From contig JAFYOF010000025.1 in NCBI GenBank assembly GCA_017560305.1, positions 1-51,289 on the forward strand: a DNA stretch of 51,289 nt, given 5' to 3'. The notes under the pieces are model-generated. The model made no database searches. It was not told the DNA's origin and worked only from the letters and a program-made list of their open reading frames with translations. The position numbers and the translations under genes were made by a program. Shown piece by piece: positions 8,195 to 16,793 of the stretch. The stretch comes from Alistipes sp. (GTDB taxonomy: Bacteria > Bacteroidota > Bacteroidia > Bacteroidales > Rikenellaceae). Each line of letters starts with the position of its first letter. Positions within the stretch are counted from its first letter, which is position 1.

Positions 8195-9055
8195 ATGCGT
8201 CAATTAAAAATCACGAAATCAATCACTAACCGCGAAAGTGCGTCACTTGATAAGTATTTGCAGGAGATCGGTAAGGAGGAGCTCATCACAGTAGAGGAGG
8301 AGGTAGAACTCGCACAACGAATCCGCAAGGGCGACCAGGAGGCGTTGGACAAGCTCACAAAGGCTAACCTGCGTTTCGTTGTCTCAGTAGCAAAGCAGTA
8401 CCAGAATCAGGGTTTGAGTCTGCCTGACCTCATCAACGAGGGTAACCTGGGTCTTATCAAGGCGGCAGAGAAGTTCGATGAGACTCGTGGTTTTAAGTTC
8501 ATCTCATACGCCGTATGGTGGATTCGTCAGTCAATCCTGCAGGCGTTGGCAGAGCAGAGCCGTATCGTGCGCTTGCCGCTTAATCAGGTAGGTTCGCTCA
8601 ACAAGATCAACAAGGCTTTGGCTCGCTTTGAGCAGCAGTATGAGCGTACTCCATCACCAGATGAGTTGGCTTCGGAGTTGGCATTACCAAAGGAGAAGGT
8701 GTCTGACACTCTGCGTGTTGCAGGTCGCCACATCTCGGTGGATGCTCCATTCTCGGATGGTGAGGACAACAGCCTTTTGGATGTGTTGGTAAATGCTGAT
8801 TCACCAAATGCAGACCGCGGTTTGATTAACGAGTCACTCGCAACAGAGGTTGACCGCGCACTTGAGACCCTCACCGAGCGTGAGCGCGACATCATCAAGT
8901 ATTTCTTCGGCATCGGTTGCTCGGAGATGACTCTGGAGGAGATTGGCGAGAAGTTTGATCTCACACGCGAGCGCGTGCGTCAGATTAAGGAGAAGGCTAT
9001 CCGCCGCCTGCGTCAGTCATCACGCAGCAAGCTCCTGAAGTCTTACTTGGGATAA
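8195..9055 (+). CDS. rpoD: Primary RNA polymerase sigma factor (RpoD/SigA family)
   Basis: 286 residues. It recruits RNA polymerase to housekeeping promoters. Region 1.2 is at 17-45 ([10 protein letters not shown]), region 2 at ~55-125 with the family signature [20 protein letters not shown] (95-114), region 3 at ~135-205, and region 4 with its helix-turn-helix ([20 protein letters not shown]) near 241-260. Region 1.1 is missing, as is normal for the short Bacteroidetes primary sigma factor, whose promoters have the TTG/TAnnTTTG form seen through this window. A strong terminator follows directly. Confidence 0.96.
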   Translation: MRQLKITKSITNRESASLDKYLQEIGKEELITVEEEVELAQRIRKGDQEALDKLTKANLRFVVSVAKQYQNQGLSLPDLINEGNLGLIKAAEKFDETRGFKFISYAVWWIRQSILQALAEQSRIVRLPLNQVGSLNKINKALARFEQQYERTPSPDELASELALPKEKVSDTLRVAGRHISVDAPFSDGEDNSLLDVLVNADSPNADRGLINESLATEVDRALETLTERERDIIKYFFGIGCSEMTLEEIGEKFDLTRERVRQIKEKAIRRLRQSSRSKLLKSYLG

Positions 9056-9070
9056 ATAGGGTAGCAATAG

Positions 9071-9111
9071 AAAAGGGGTTGTCCAATAAGTAAAATGGAC
9101 AACCCCTTTTT
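9071..9111. terminator. Terminator after the sigma factor gene
   Basis: Arms of 15 bases (9071-9085 and 9096-9110: AAAAGGGGTTGTCCA with its complement) pair perfectly over a 10-nt loop and end in a T-run; the A-run on the other side makes it usable in both directions. Confidence 0.9.
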
Positions 9112-9120
9112 CTTTGAGAA

Positions 9121-9230
9121 GTTGTATAACAAGAGGGATTTTTAGGCTTGCGAAGTGTGAAAAAGCGGAGTTTACTCAGCGTAAATGAGCATTTTGAGAG
9201 TGAGCGCAACGCAGAAATCACCTTGTTAGA
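9121..9230. repeat. Dispersed intergenic repeat, copy 1
   Basis: Aligns with 11272-11375. Identical blocks: GTTGTATAA (9121-9129), GGCTTGCGAA (9145-9154), an 18-nt block (9159-9176) and a 34-nt block (9179-9212). It lies between the sigma factor terminator and the 3' end of upp. Confidence 0.8.
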
Positions 9231-9241
9231 CGGCTTCTTTT

Positions 9242-9865
9242 TTATCTTGTACCGAAGATACGGTCACCAGCATCACCCAAACCTGGGAGGATGTAGTTCT
9301 TTTCGTTCAAGCCCTCATCAAGCGACGCAAGATAGATATCCACATCGGGATGCTTCTCCTCGACAGCCTTTACACCCTGTGGTGAAGCCACCAGGCACAT
9401 CAGGCGGATAGACTTATATCCATCCTCCTTCAAACGAGCAATAGCATCGCAAGCGCTGCCGCCCGTAGCCAGCATAGGGTCGGTGACAATCACCAGACGA
9501 TCCTTGTTAACGGGCATCTTGTAGTAATAGAACACGGGCAGACAAGTCTCCTCGTCACGATACATACCGATGTGTCCAATTCTTGCGGATGGAATTAGTG
9601 TTGTCAAACCCTCTACCATACCCAATCCAGCGCGGAGGATAGGGGCGATTACAACCTTCTTGCCCGCAATCTTGGGAGCAGACATCTTCTGCAACGGAGT
9701 CTCAATCTCCTCGTATGTGAGCGGGAAGTCGCGGGTGATTTCATAACCCATAAACATAGCAATCTCCTTGAGCAGTTCGCGGAACTTCATCGTAGAGGTA
9801 TCCTTCTTACGCATAAGAGTCAACTTATGCTGCACCAATGGGTGGTCGATAATATGTAAAGCCAT
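9242..9865 (-). CDS. upp: Uracil phosphoribosyltransferase
   Basis: 207 residues. It converts uracil and PRPP to UMP, the key step of uracil salvage, in the cytoplasm. The PRPP-binding loop is [12 protein letters not shown] (127-138), the uracil-binding C-terminus carries [12 protein letters not shown], and [10 protein letters not shown] (74-83) is a further family block. Length is normal. It is divergent from a uracil permease gene starting 108 bases away, so uptake and salvage can be controlled from one intergenic region. Its 3' flank carries copy 1 of the dispersed repeat. Confidence 0.97.
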   Translation of the reverse strand: MALHIIDHPLVQHKLTLMRKKDTSTMKFRELLKEIAMFMGYEITRDFPLTYEEIETPLQKMSAPKIAGKKVVIAPILRAGLGMVEGLTTLIPSARIGHIGMYRDEETCLPVFYYYKMPVNKDRLVIVTDPMLATGGSACDAIARLKEDGYKSIRLMCLVASPQGVKAVEEKHPDVDIYLASLDEGLNEKNYILPGLGDAGDRIFGTR

Positions 9866-9890
9866 AGTGAAGTATTTAATGTTCTATATG

Positions 9891-9898
9891 CAAATATA
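9891..9898 (-). promoter_or_regulatory. Putative upp -7 element
   Basis: TATATTTG on the minus strand, 26 nt before the upp ATG (9865). No good -33 TTG at the right distance was found. Confidence 0.4.
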
Positions 9899-9941
9899 GC
9901 ATATTTTTTCAAAAACATAGATTTTTTTCGACCAAAAGTGC

Positions 9942-9949
9942 TATTTTTG
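9942..9949 (+). promoter_or_regulatory. Putative uraA -7 element
   Basis: TATTTTTG, 24 nt before the permease ATG; the -33 area is a T-run without a clear TTG. Confidence 0.4.
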
Positions 9950-9973
9950 TAGTAACCATAATTAACTAAATGT

Positions 9974-11176
9974 ATGAAAACTAACTCAACTCTCGGTCCA
10001 GTACAGAAAACTGTCGTTGGTGCGCAGTTTTTGTTTGTGGCTTTTGGCGCAACGGTGCTGGTGCCCCTGCTGGTGGGTATGGACCCATCGGTGGCGCTGC
10101 TCACGGCGGGTGTCGGCACGCTGATTTTCCACGCCGTAACCAAGGGCAAGGTGCCCGTATTCCTGGGTAGCAGCTTCGCCTTTATCGCACCAATCATCAA
10201 AGCTACGGAGCTCTTCGGTCTGCCTGGCGCATTGTCGGGATTGGTTGCCGTGGGTGCTGTGTATGGATTGATGAGTCTGCTGGTGCGTCTGCGAGGCGTG
10301 GGCTTCATCGCGCGACTGTTTCCTCCTGTGGTGGTAGGTCCCGTGATTATGCTTATCGGTCTGTCGTTGGCGGGCACGGGCGTAAATATGGCAAAAAGCA
10401 ATTGGCCTTTAGCCCTCATCGCTCTGCTCACTACGGTTGCAGTTTCGCTCTTTGGCAAGGGTTTGCTTCGCCTGATTCCTATCTTTGCGGGTATCGTGGT
10501 GGGTTACATTGCGGCTACTATCCTCGGTATTATTGACTTCCAGCCCGTGCTGGATGCCCCTTGGTTTGCTCTGCCTGCCTTCGTGCGTCCGCAGTTGTGC
10601 TGGGAGGCTATCATCTTTATGGCTCCCGTGGCTATCGCTCCCGTGATTGAGCATATCGGCGACATCTACGCCATCAACGAGGTGACAGGCAAGGACTTCG
10701 TGAAGGACCCAGGTCTGCACCGCACAATGCTTGGAGATGGCTTGGCGTGTATGGCAGCTTCATTGATTGGCGGACCTCCCGTAACAACTTATTCAGAGGT
10801 GACTGGAGCTATCTCGCTGACAAAGATTGCTGACCCTTCAGTGATTCGCATTGCGGGTATTTTCGGAATTCTGTTCTCTGTATTGGGTAAGGTGAGCGCA
10901 CTTTTGAAGACCATCCCTGAGGCAGTGCTGGGCGGTATTATGCTTCTCTTGTTCGGCACGATTGCGTCGGTGGGTGTGAACAGCCTTGTGAAGAATAGGG
11001 TAGACCTCGGTGACACTCGCAACCTGGTGATTGCCTCTCTCATCCTGACGCTCGGCATCGGTGGCGCAGAGTTCGCATTCGGCGGTTTCACTATCGGCGG
11101 CATCGGTCTTTCGGCCGTTGTGGGTGTGATTTTGAACTTGATTATTCCTCGCAGCAAAACAAAGGAGCAGGAGTAA
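9974..11176 (+). CDS. uraA: Uracil permease (NCS2 family)
   Basis: 400 residues, almost entirely hydrophobic, with the 14-segment 7+7 inverted-repeat pattern of nucleobase:cation symporters. The N-terminal block VGAQFLFVAFGATVLVPLLV, the SSFAFIAPI segment of TM3 and the later E-rich substrate region (APVIEHIGDIYAINEVTGKD, then GGPPVTTYSEVTGAI) are typical of UraA-type uracil transporters. It sits in the inner membrane and supplies the substrate of the divergent upp product. A terminator follows. Xanthine or uric acid cannot be ruled out as substrate from sequence alone, but pairing with upp favours uracil. Confidence 0.93.
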   Translation: MKTNSTLGPVQKTVVGAQFLFVAFGATVLVPLLVGMDPSVALLTAGVGTLIFHAVTKGKVPVFLGSSFAFIAPIIKATELFGLPGALSGLVAVGAVYGLMSLLVRLRGVGFIARLFPPVVVGPVIMLIGLSLAGTGVNMAKSNWPLALIALLTTVAVSLFGKGLLRLIPIFAGIVVGYIAATILGIIDFQPVLDAPWFALPAFVRPQLCWEAIIFMAPVAIAPVIEHIGDIYAINEVTGKDFVKDPGLHRTMLGDGLACMAASLIGGPPVTTYSEVTGAISLTKIADPSVIRIAGIFGILFSVLGKVSALLKTIPEAVLGGIMLLLFGTIASVGVNSLVKNRVDLGDTRNLVIASLILTLGIGGAEFAFGGFTIGGIGLSAVVGVILNLIIPRSKTKEQE

Positions 11177-11192
11177 GTTTGGGATATTGTGA

Positions 11193-11238
11193 AAAACAAG
11201 AGGCTACCCTTTGCAGGATAGCCTCTTGTTTTGTTTGT
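11193..11238 (+). terminator. uraA terminator
   Basis: Arms AAAACAAGAGGCTA (11193-11206) and TAGCCTCTTGTTTT (11219-11232) pair perfectly over 12 nt, followed by GTTTGTTA. Confidence 0.9.
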
Positions 11239-11271
11239 TATTTTCTGTCTCTCTTAAAAGAGTTGTATAAA

Positions 11272-11375
11272 ATGAGGGTTTTCACGGCTTGCGAAACTCG
11301 AAAAAGCGGAGTTTACTAAAGCGTAAATGAGCATTTTGAGAGTGAGCGCAACGCCGAAAACTCCTTTTTAGGCAA
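11272..11375. repeat. Dispersed intergenic repeat, copy 2
   Basis: Second copy of the 9121-9230 element: 18-nt (11300-11317) and 34-nt (11321-11354) blocks are identical, separated by 3 instead of 2 bases. It too lies between a terminator and the 3' end of a minus-strand gene, and runs just over that gene's stop codon. Confidence 0.8.
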
Positions 11376-11868
11376 TTTCATCTACATCAAATTCCATAAT
11401 ATAATCATCCATCACAAAACCGCAACCGATGTCTGCCACAGCCGCCTCGGCGATGCGGAAACCTTTGTGGAGGTAAACCTCGCAAGCGTGTGTGTTATTG
11501 CGATTTACAGTGAGATAGATGGTATCGAGTTGCAACTCACGGCAGAGGTCGCTCATATAGTTAAGACCCAGCGAAAAGATACCCTTGCCACGATGCTCCT
11601 TGAGGATGTAGAACTTACTCAGGAACAAGCGCTCGCCCTGTGGCTGCACGCCGAAGTAAGCCAGAATCTCGCCATCCTCCTCAACAAGAAAATAGCGGTA
11701 GCCGTGCATCAACTGACCCGACACAGCCTCATAACTCTGGAACATCTCTATCATATACTCCACCTGCTCGGGAGTGCAAAATGCGGCGTTTGCCTCGCGC
11801 CACACAATTGCGGCGACCTCAGTCATACGGCGGATATCTGCGCCGCCTGAAACTTCACGAATGTTCAT
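11368..11868 (-). CDS. GNAT-family N-acetyltransferase
   Basis: 166 residues with a single GCN5-related acetyltransferase fold. The acetyl-CoA pyrophosphate loop is ILKEHRGKGIFSLGL (residues ~88-102, R-G-K-G core), followed by the VNRNNTHACEVYLHKGF motif B typical of the family. The acceptor is unknown. The start codon is one base after the ung stop, so the two genes form an operon with ung first. The 3' end abuts the dispersed repeat. Confidence 0.88.
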   Translation of the reverse strand: MNIREVSGGADIRRMTEVAAIVWREANAAFCTPEQVEYMIEMFQSYEAVSGQLMHGYRYFLVEEDGEILAYFGVQPQGERLFLSKFYILKEHRGKGIFSLGLNYMSDLCRELQLDTIYLTVNRNNTHACEVYLHKGFRIAEAAVADIGCGFVMDDYIMEFDVDEIA

Positions 11869-11869
11869 A

Positions 11870-12532
11870 TTACCAATTGATTGGGGTTTTACCTATGCTC
11901 TGCAGGTAGGCATTCGCCTGCGAAAAGTGTTTACAGCCAAAGAAACCTCTGTAAACCGACAGGGGCGATGGGTGGACACTCTTTAATATAAGGTTGCGTT
12001 TGGGGTCGGCAATCTGACCCTTCTTCTGGGCGTAGTTGCCCCACAACATATAGACAACGCCCTCCTTCTTCTGGGCTATTGCTCTGACAACTGCGTCGGT
12101 GAACTGCTCCCAGCCGCGACCCGCGTGCGACGCCGCCTGATGTGCCCTCACGGTAAGCACCGCATTCAAAAGCAGAACGCCCTGCTCTGCCCAGCGGTCA
12201 AGATTTCCGCTCGCAGGCATTGGCGAGCCCGTATCCTCGCACACCTCCTTGAAGATGTTTTGCAACGAGGGTGGAAACTGCACTCCGTCATTCACCGAGA
12301 AGCAGAGTCCATTTGCCTGACCCTCACCGTGATAGGGGTCCTGACCTATGATAACGACCTTCAGATTTTCCAGCGGACACTTGTCGAAGGCACGAAATAT
12401 GTTTTTACCCGCAGGGTAGATTGTCGCAGAGCCATACTCCTGCTTGACAAAGGTGGTCAGCTGCTCGAAATAAGGCTTCTCAAACTCCGCCTGCAACAAC
12501 TCCTTCCAATCGGGTGCTATTTTCACTTCCAT
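11870..12532 (-). CDS. ung: Uracil-DNA glycosylase
   Basis: 220 residues. It excises uracil from DNA and starts base-excision repair. The water-activating loop GQDPYHG (63-69, catalytic Asp65), the uracil-binding block GLCFSV (75-80), LLLNAVLTVR and the minor-groove loop HPSPLS (187-192, catalytic His187) are all present, which is the full family-1 UDG motif set. Length is normal. It is transcribed with the GNAT gene downstream and is divergent from the alkaline phosphatase gene. Confidence 0.97.
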   Translation of the reverse strand: MEVKIAPDWKELLQAEFEKPYFEQLTTFVKQEYGSATIYPAGKNIFRAFDKCPLENLKVVIIGQDPYHGEGQANGLCFSVNDGVQFPPSLQNIFKEVCEDTGSPMPASGNLDRWAEQGVLLLNAVLTVRAHQAASHAGRGWEQFTDAVVRAIAQKKEGVVYMLWGNYAQKKGQIADPKRNLILKSVHPSPLSVYRGFFGCKHFSQANAYLQSIGKTPINW

Positions 12533-12549
12533 AAAAATGATTTTATTTT

Positions 12550-12579
12550 TTGTAAAAATACGAAAAAAACATAATTTTG
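12550..12579 (+). promoter_or_regulatory. Promoter of the alkaline phosphatase gene
   Basis: TTG (12550-12552), exactly 19 nt, then TAATTTTG (12572-12579), a full consensus match; the leader would be about 15-20 nt. Confidence 0.75.
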
Positions 12580-12600
12580 TAGTACAAATTCACTAAAAAT

Positions 12601-13713
12601 ATGAAAAAGGTAATCTTAATTGCGTTGCTCGCTTGCATCGCAGCCCTGCCAACAGAGGCTAAAACACCAAAACAACCTAAAATCAAGAACATCATCTATA
12701 TGATTGGTGACGGTATGGGTCTGACCCATGTATCAATGCTGGAGCTGGAGGAGAAGTACGCCCCAACGGCATTCGACCGCGCCGACAACATCGCCCTCAC
12801 AAGAACATACTCAGCCAATAACCGCGTGACCGACTCTGCCGCATCGGGCACAGCGCTGGCTACCGGTTATAAGACCAACAACGGATGGCTCGGTATGACT
12901 CCAGATGGCACAGCCGTGGAGTCAATCATCGCAAAGGCCGAGAAGAAGAACTTCGCAACTGGCTTGGTGGCAACATACGCCATCCAGCACGCTACACCAG
13001 CATCGTTCTATGCCCATGTGAACAATCGTGGCGACTACGCCAACATCACAAAGAACTTTATGGATAGCGACATTGATGTTGCCTTTGGTGGCGGTATCAA
13101 GCACTTTGAGGATGTGTTCAAGAAGATGGGAAAGAACCACATCGAGGAGTTGGAGGCAAAGGGCTACAAGGTATGCAAGGACTGGAACGAGATCGCAGCA
13201 CAGACCGAGGGTCAGGTGCTCGGCCTGATTGCTGATGACAATATGCCAGCCGTAGAGAAGCGTCAGCCAGACTTCCTCGCCGATGCTACAAGCAAGGCAC
13301 TGGAGATTCTCTCGAACAATGTGAAGAAGCAGAAGAAGGAGGGCTTCGTTTTGATGGTCGAGGGCTCGCAGATTGATGGTCGCAGCCACAGCCGCGATGT
13401 ATCGGGTATCCTCGCCGAGATGCGCGACTTCAACAAGGCGGTGAATGTAGCGATGGACTACGCAGACCGCAACCCAGGCACATTGGTAGTGATTTGCGCC
13501 GACCACGAGACTGGCGGTCTCTCAATCCCAAGTAGCAAGACCGACTTCACACTCCCAGAGAGCGGCATCGGCTACAATTTCGGCACAAGCAGCCACACAG
13601 CAGCGCTCATCCCAGTATACCTCTACGGAACTGGTGCAGAGCTCATTAACGGCATTATGGAGAACATCGAGCTTTCTTGGAAGTTGCAGCGCCTTATCAA
13701 TGTAGCAGAGTAA
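12601..13713 (+). CDS. Exported alkaline phosphatase
   Basis: 370 residues. Signal peptide 1-20 (cut near TEA-KT), so it acts in the periplasm on phosphomonoesters. Motifs of the PhoA-type superfamily: MIGDGMG with metal ligand Asp37, VTDSAASGTA with nucleophile Ser79, VEGSQID with metal-binding Glu254 and Asp259 followed by His263, ADHETGG (Asp301, His302) and SSHTA (His332). It is shorter than E. coli PhoA, as common in Bacteroidetes. It has its own promoter and a terminator, so it is monocistronic. No Pho-box was recognised, so phosphate control is not shown here. Confidence 0.93.
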   Translation: MKKVILIALLACIAALPTEAKTPKQPKIKNIIYMIGDGMGLTHVSMLELEEKYAPTAFDRADNIALTRTYSANNRVTDSAASGTALATGYKTNNGWLGMTPDGTAVESIIAKAEKKNFATGLVATYAIQHATPASFYAHVNNRGDYANITKNFMDSDIDVAFGGGIKHFEDVFKKMGKNHIEELEAKGYKVCKDWNEIAAQTEGQVLGLIADDNMPAVEKRQPDFLADATSKALEILSNNVKKQKKEGFVLMVEGSQIDGRSHSRDVSGILAEMRDFNKAVNVAMDYADRNPGTLVVICADHETGGLSIPSSKTDFTLPESGIGYNFGTSSHTAALIPVYLYGTGAELINGIMENIELSWKLQRLINVAE

Positions 13714-13739
13714 CAAGCCAAAGGATATACAACAAAAAA

Positions 13740-13776
13740 AAGAGTGCTGACATTCGGGTCGGCACTCTTGATTTTT
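13740..13776. terminator. Bidirectional terminator
   Basis: Arms AAGAGTGC (13740-13747) and GCACTCTT (13762-13769), extended by GAC/GTC, with an A-run before and GATTTTT after; shared by the converging phosphatase and receiver-PPDK genes. Confidence 0.85.
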
Positions 13777-13793
13777 ATAAGAAAGTGTAAATA

Positions 13794-16766
13794 CTATTCT
13801 TCTTTCACCTTGACAATACCCTTCTTGGATTGTCCATCCACATAGATATAAAGTGGTTCGGGGAACTCTACGCAGCGGAGGTAGTTGCCATCGAACAGAG
13901 CGGGCATTGCATCCATAGCCTCAAGGTTGAGCGCACCCTCGCCAGCAGATGGGTTGAGCGAGAGGTAACCCACGCCGAGTGAGGTGACATTCTGGAAGAA
14001 GTGAGTACCCTGACTCGCCTCGATGTTGAAGTTAGGCAGAGCGCACTCCACGATGACCCTCGCCTCAGAGATATGCGCCCACTTAACGGGCACGCCCAGG
14101 TTAGGGTCAGACGAGCCCCAGCGACCTGTACCAATAAGCACATACTCGCACTTCTCGTCACGCATTCGCTTGTTCAAGGCAAACAACTCGTCGGCAATCT
14201 CCTGCGTCTTGAGCGATGAGAAGGCGTCAAACTTCATATAAACCACGCGCTTGATATCGCGCATAAGACCCACACCCAGAGCACTCTCCGAATAGACTAT
14301 TGCGTTGTCGGTTGAAACCTTTGACCAGTCGAGTTTTGCGCTCTCCTCGTTACGGATGATTGGTCTGATTTGCAAGAGGTTAAATATCTGCATCTCACCT
14401 GGTGGCACATCCATATTTACAGCGAACTCAATCTCCACAGGGCAGCGCATCTCCTCCTCACCCATACGCAACATATCGCGCACGATGTCAGCCAACGGGA
14501 ACGCCCCATACTTCAAGATGCGGTTGAAGGTGATGACGCGGAAGTAACGCGAAAGGGTAGGACTCTCGCTGATGCGGTTGTTCTGATAATCAAAGTATGA
14601 GCAGGCGTATTTCGCATTGCGGTAGTCGTTGATGCGTGACACGGGAATCTTCTCGATGTTGATTGCATCGTCCACCGACTGACGGAAGTTGTCAGGGTTA
14701 AGGCTCAACGCCATAACCTCGGTCTGCGCATCCTGAACGGTGAGTTCCACGGTAGAGGTCTGCAACGCCTTGTCGGGGTAGGCTGGAGAGAAACGGAGGC
14801 TCTTGCCGCCATCCACAACTGCCTTACCCAAGCCCATCACGATGTTACAAACACCATCCTCGGCCTTCTCATATCCGAGCGGATAGAGGTTTTGCGAGCG
14901 AGCCACACCAGCCAAGGTCGGGAAGAAGTAGCCATTCTGCTCCGTACCGCACACCTCCTGAATGAGCACCGCCATCTTCTCCTCAGAAAGGAGGTTTTGC
15001 GATGACTGGATATATGCCTTCGATGATGAGAAATAGACCGAAGCGTAGACGCTCTTGATGGCGCGCACCAACATACGCAACATCTGGTCATCGTCCTCAC
15101 AGCGAGGAATCATATAGGTGGAGTAGATACCTGCAAATGGCTGATAGTGAGAGTCCTCAAGTTTTGAAGAGGAGCGGATTGCCAGAGGCTTGCTGCAACT
15201 CTTGATAAAGACTTTCAACTTCTTGTGCAACTCAATAGGGAGCACCGAATTGAGAAACTCCGAGAGGATTGCCTCGTCATCCAAGTCGCGCGAGATGACA
15301 TACTTCAAACCGTTGAGTTTGATGAACTCATCGAAGTAGTCGGTCGCCACAACCAGACTGCGAGGAATCATAATTCGCACATTTGGATATTTATAGTAGT
15401 GGTTGTATTTCGCCAGCATACTATTCATAAATGCCAGACCTCTCGCCTTACCGCCAATGGAGCCATCGCCAAGGCGGGCAAAACCGATGGCGTCGCTATA
15501 TGTATTCTCGTCAAACTGCGCCACAAGACCCTGACCAAGCATCGTGCGATAGTCCTTGAAGAGCGAAACGAGCGCTGCTCGGTGCTCGGCAGTAGAGGCA
15601 AAATGACCACTATTTATACTACGCAAGACCCTCGCCAGCGGGAACAGACCACGCGAGTAGAGCCACTTAGAGAGGTGCATCTGCGAGAGGTGATACTCCA
15701 GCACATCATCGGGCACGGTGGCAATCAGCTCCTGCATCTGCATAAGGTCGCGGGCACGACCCACAACTGCGCCCGAATTAAGGTCACGGAAGATGAAATC
15801 ACCGAAACCGAACTCGCTCAACACTACATCCTGCAACTCCTGCAAGAGAGTCTTCGATGACTTGGAGATAAAGCCTGCACCAAGCCTCAAAGCATCAGCC
15901 TTGAGATCCTCCTGCGAGGACTGAAGGATGACAGGCATCCAAGGCGTAGCCTCCTTGATCATCTTGCATATCTCAAGACCCGCATCGCTCTTTTCATTGT
16001 CTGACTTGCTCATCGCATCAACGGCAAGACCCACATCGGAAATCACGCCCAACAGATTGGTTTTGTAGCGGTTATAAATATCAATCGCCTCGGCGTAGTT
16101 GGTCGCAAGCAGCACCTTTGGGCGGGCACGCTTACGGTTAATCTGCTGCTGCTCGTTGTAGGCATCCTTCAAAAATTCGCTGTTCTGCACAAGCAGAATC
16201 TTATACAACTCGGGCAGGTAGGTAGAGTAGAATCTCACCGAGTCCTCAACAAGCAAAATGGCCTGCACGCCACCTTCCAGAAGGTCGGATTCGGCGTTGA
16301 GTTTGTCCTCCATCAACTTGATGATGGCGATGATAAGGTCGGTGTTACCGTGCCAGCAGAAGATGTTGTCAATAGCGGTGCAGTTCTGCTCGTCAATCTG
16401 GCGATAAATCTCCTTTGAGAAGCTCGTCAGCAGAACAACTGGCAGATTGGGGTCAATCTTCTTGACCTCGCGAGCAAAATCGAAGACATTTGGCTCGCCC
16501 ACATTGTACATCGTCAGCACAAAGTCGAAGTCGCTGCGGTGTGCCAGCATCTCAAGGGCGTCGGCGGTAGACTCAACGCGTGTGAGCGAGGGTGGATTAC
16601 TCATATTGAGCTCCATATACTCGCGGTTGATTTGCGACTCGATGTGACCATCCTCCTCGAGGATGTAGCCATCGTAGGTACAGCACACGAGCAGAATCTT
16701 GTGGATACGATGCTGCATAAAGCGGTGCTGCTGATTATCTATCGTCAGGTATGAGTTGTTCTGCAT
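13794..16766 (-). CDS. Receiver-like / PEP-synthase nucleotide-binding domain protein
   Basis: 990 residues from the ATG at 16766 (an ATG ten codons upstream lies over the promoter -7 box). Residues ~23-155 and ~168-320 are two response-regulator-like domains; the second keeps LLVEDS, a central aspartate (ISDVG) and a late lysine (SKSSK), while the first is degenerate. Residues ~435-830 match the PPDK_N / PEP-synthase ATP-binding domain (DGSIGGKARGL near 434-444, AIRSSSKLED near 529-538, LLQIRPI at its end). The swivelling phosphohistidine domain and the PEP/pyruvate barrel of true PEP synthase are missing, so it cannot make PEP by itself. It is often annotated phosphoenolpyruvate synthase in Bacteroidetes; its real role is unknown and may be phosphotransfer or nucleotide signalling. 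Confidence 0.8.
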   Translation of the reverse strand: MQNNSYLTIDNQQHRFMQHRIHKILLVCCTYDGYILEEDGHIESQINREYMELNMSNPPSLTRVESTADALEMLAHRSDFDFVLTMYNVGEPNVFDFAREVKKIDPNLPVVLLTSFSKEIYRQIDEQNCTAIDNIFCWHGNTDLIIAIIKLMEDKLNAESDLLEGGVQAILLVEDSVRFYSTYLPELYKILLVQNSEFLKDAYNEQQQINRKRARPKVLLATNYAEAIDIYNRYKTNLLGVISDVGLAVDAMSKSDNEKSDAGLEICKMIKEATPWMPVILQSSQEDLKADALRLGAGFISKSSKTLLQELQDVVLSEFGFGDFIFRDLNSGAVVGRARDLMQMQELIATVPDDVLEYHLSQMHLSKWLYSRGLFPLARVLRSINSGHFASTAEHRAALVSLFKDYRTMLGQGLVAQFDENTYSDAIGFARLGDGSIGGKARGLAFMNSMLAKYNHYYKYPNVRIMIPRSLVVATDYFDEFIKLNGLKYVISRDLDDEAILSEFLNSVLPIELHKKLKVFIKSCSKPLAIRSSSKLEDSHYQPFAGIYSTYMIPRCEDDDQMLRMLVRAIKSVYASVYFSSSKAYIQSSQNLLSEEKMAVLIQEVCGTEQNGYFFPTLAGVARSQNLYPLGYEKAEDGVCNIVMGLGKAVVDGGKSLRFSPAYPDKALQTSTVELTVQDAQTEVMALSLNPDNFRQSVDDAINIEKIPVSRINDYRNAKYACSYFDYQNNRISESPTLSRYFRVITFNRILKYGAFPLADIVRDMLRMGEEEMRCPVEIEFAVNMDVPPGEMQIFNLLQIRPIIRNEESAKLDWSKVSTDNAIVYSESALGVGLMRDIKRVVYMKFDAFSSLKTQEIADELFALNKRMRDEKCEYVLIGTGRWGSSDPNLGVPVKWAHISEARVIVECALPNFNIEASQGTHFFQNVTSLGVGYLSLNPSAGEGALNLEAMDAMPALFDGNYLRCVEFPEPLYIYVDGQSKKGIVKVKEE

Positions 16767-16785
16767 ATTAAAGCGTTTAGAAAGA

Positions 16786-16793
16786 CAAATATA
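16786..16793 (-). promoter_or_regulatory. -7 element of the receiver-PPDK gene
   Basis: TATATTTG on the minus strand, 19 nt before the ATG at 16766. The -33 element is not clear. Confidence 0.45.

Noticed and set aside
9148..9411. Frame running from repeat copy 1 into upp (antisense)
   Set aside because: It starts at TTG inside the repeat, overlaps upp on the opposite strand and is frame-broken in repeat copy 2.
13794..16766. Phosphoenolpyruvate synthase
   Set aside because: The phosphohistidine and PEP-binding domains needed for catalysis are not present.
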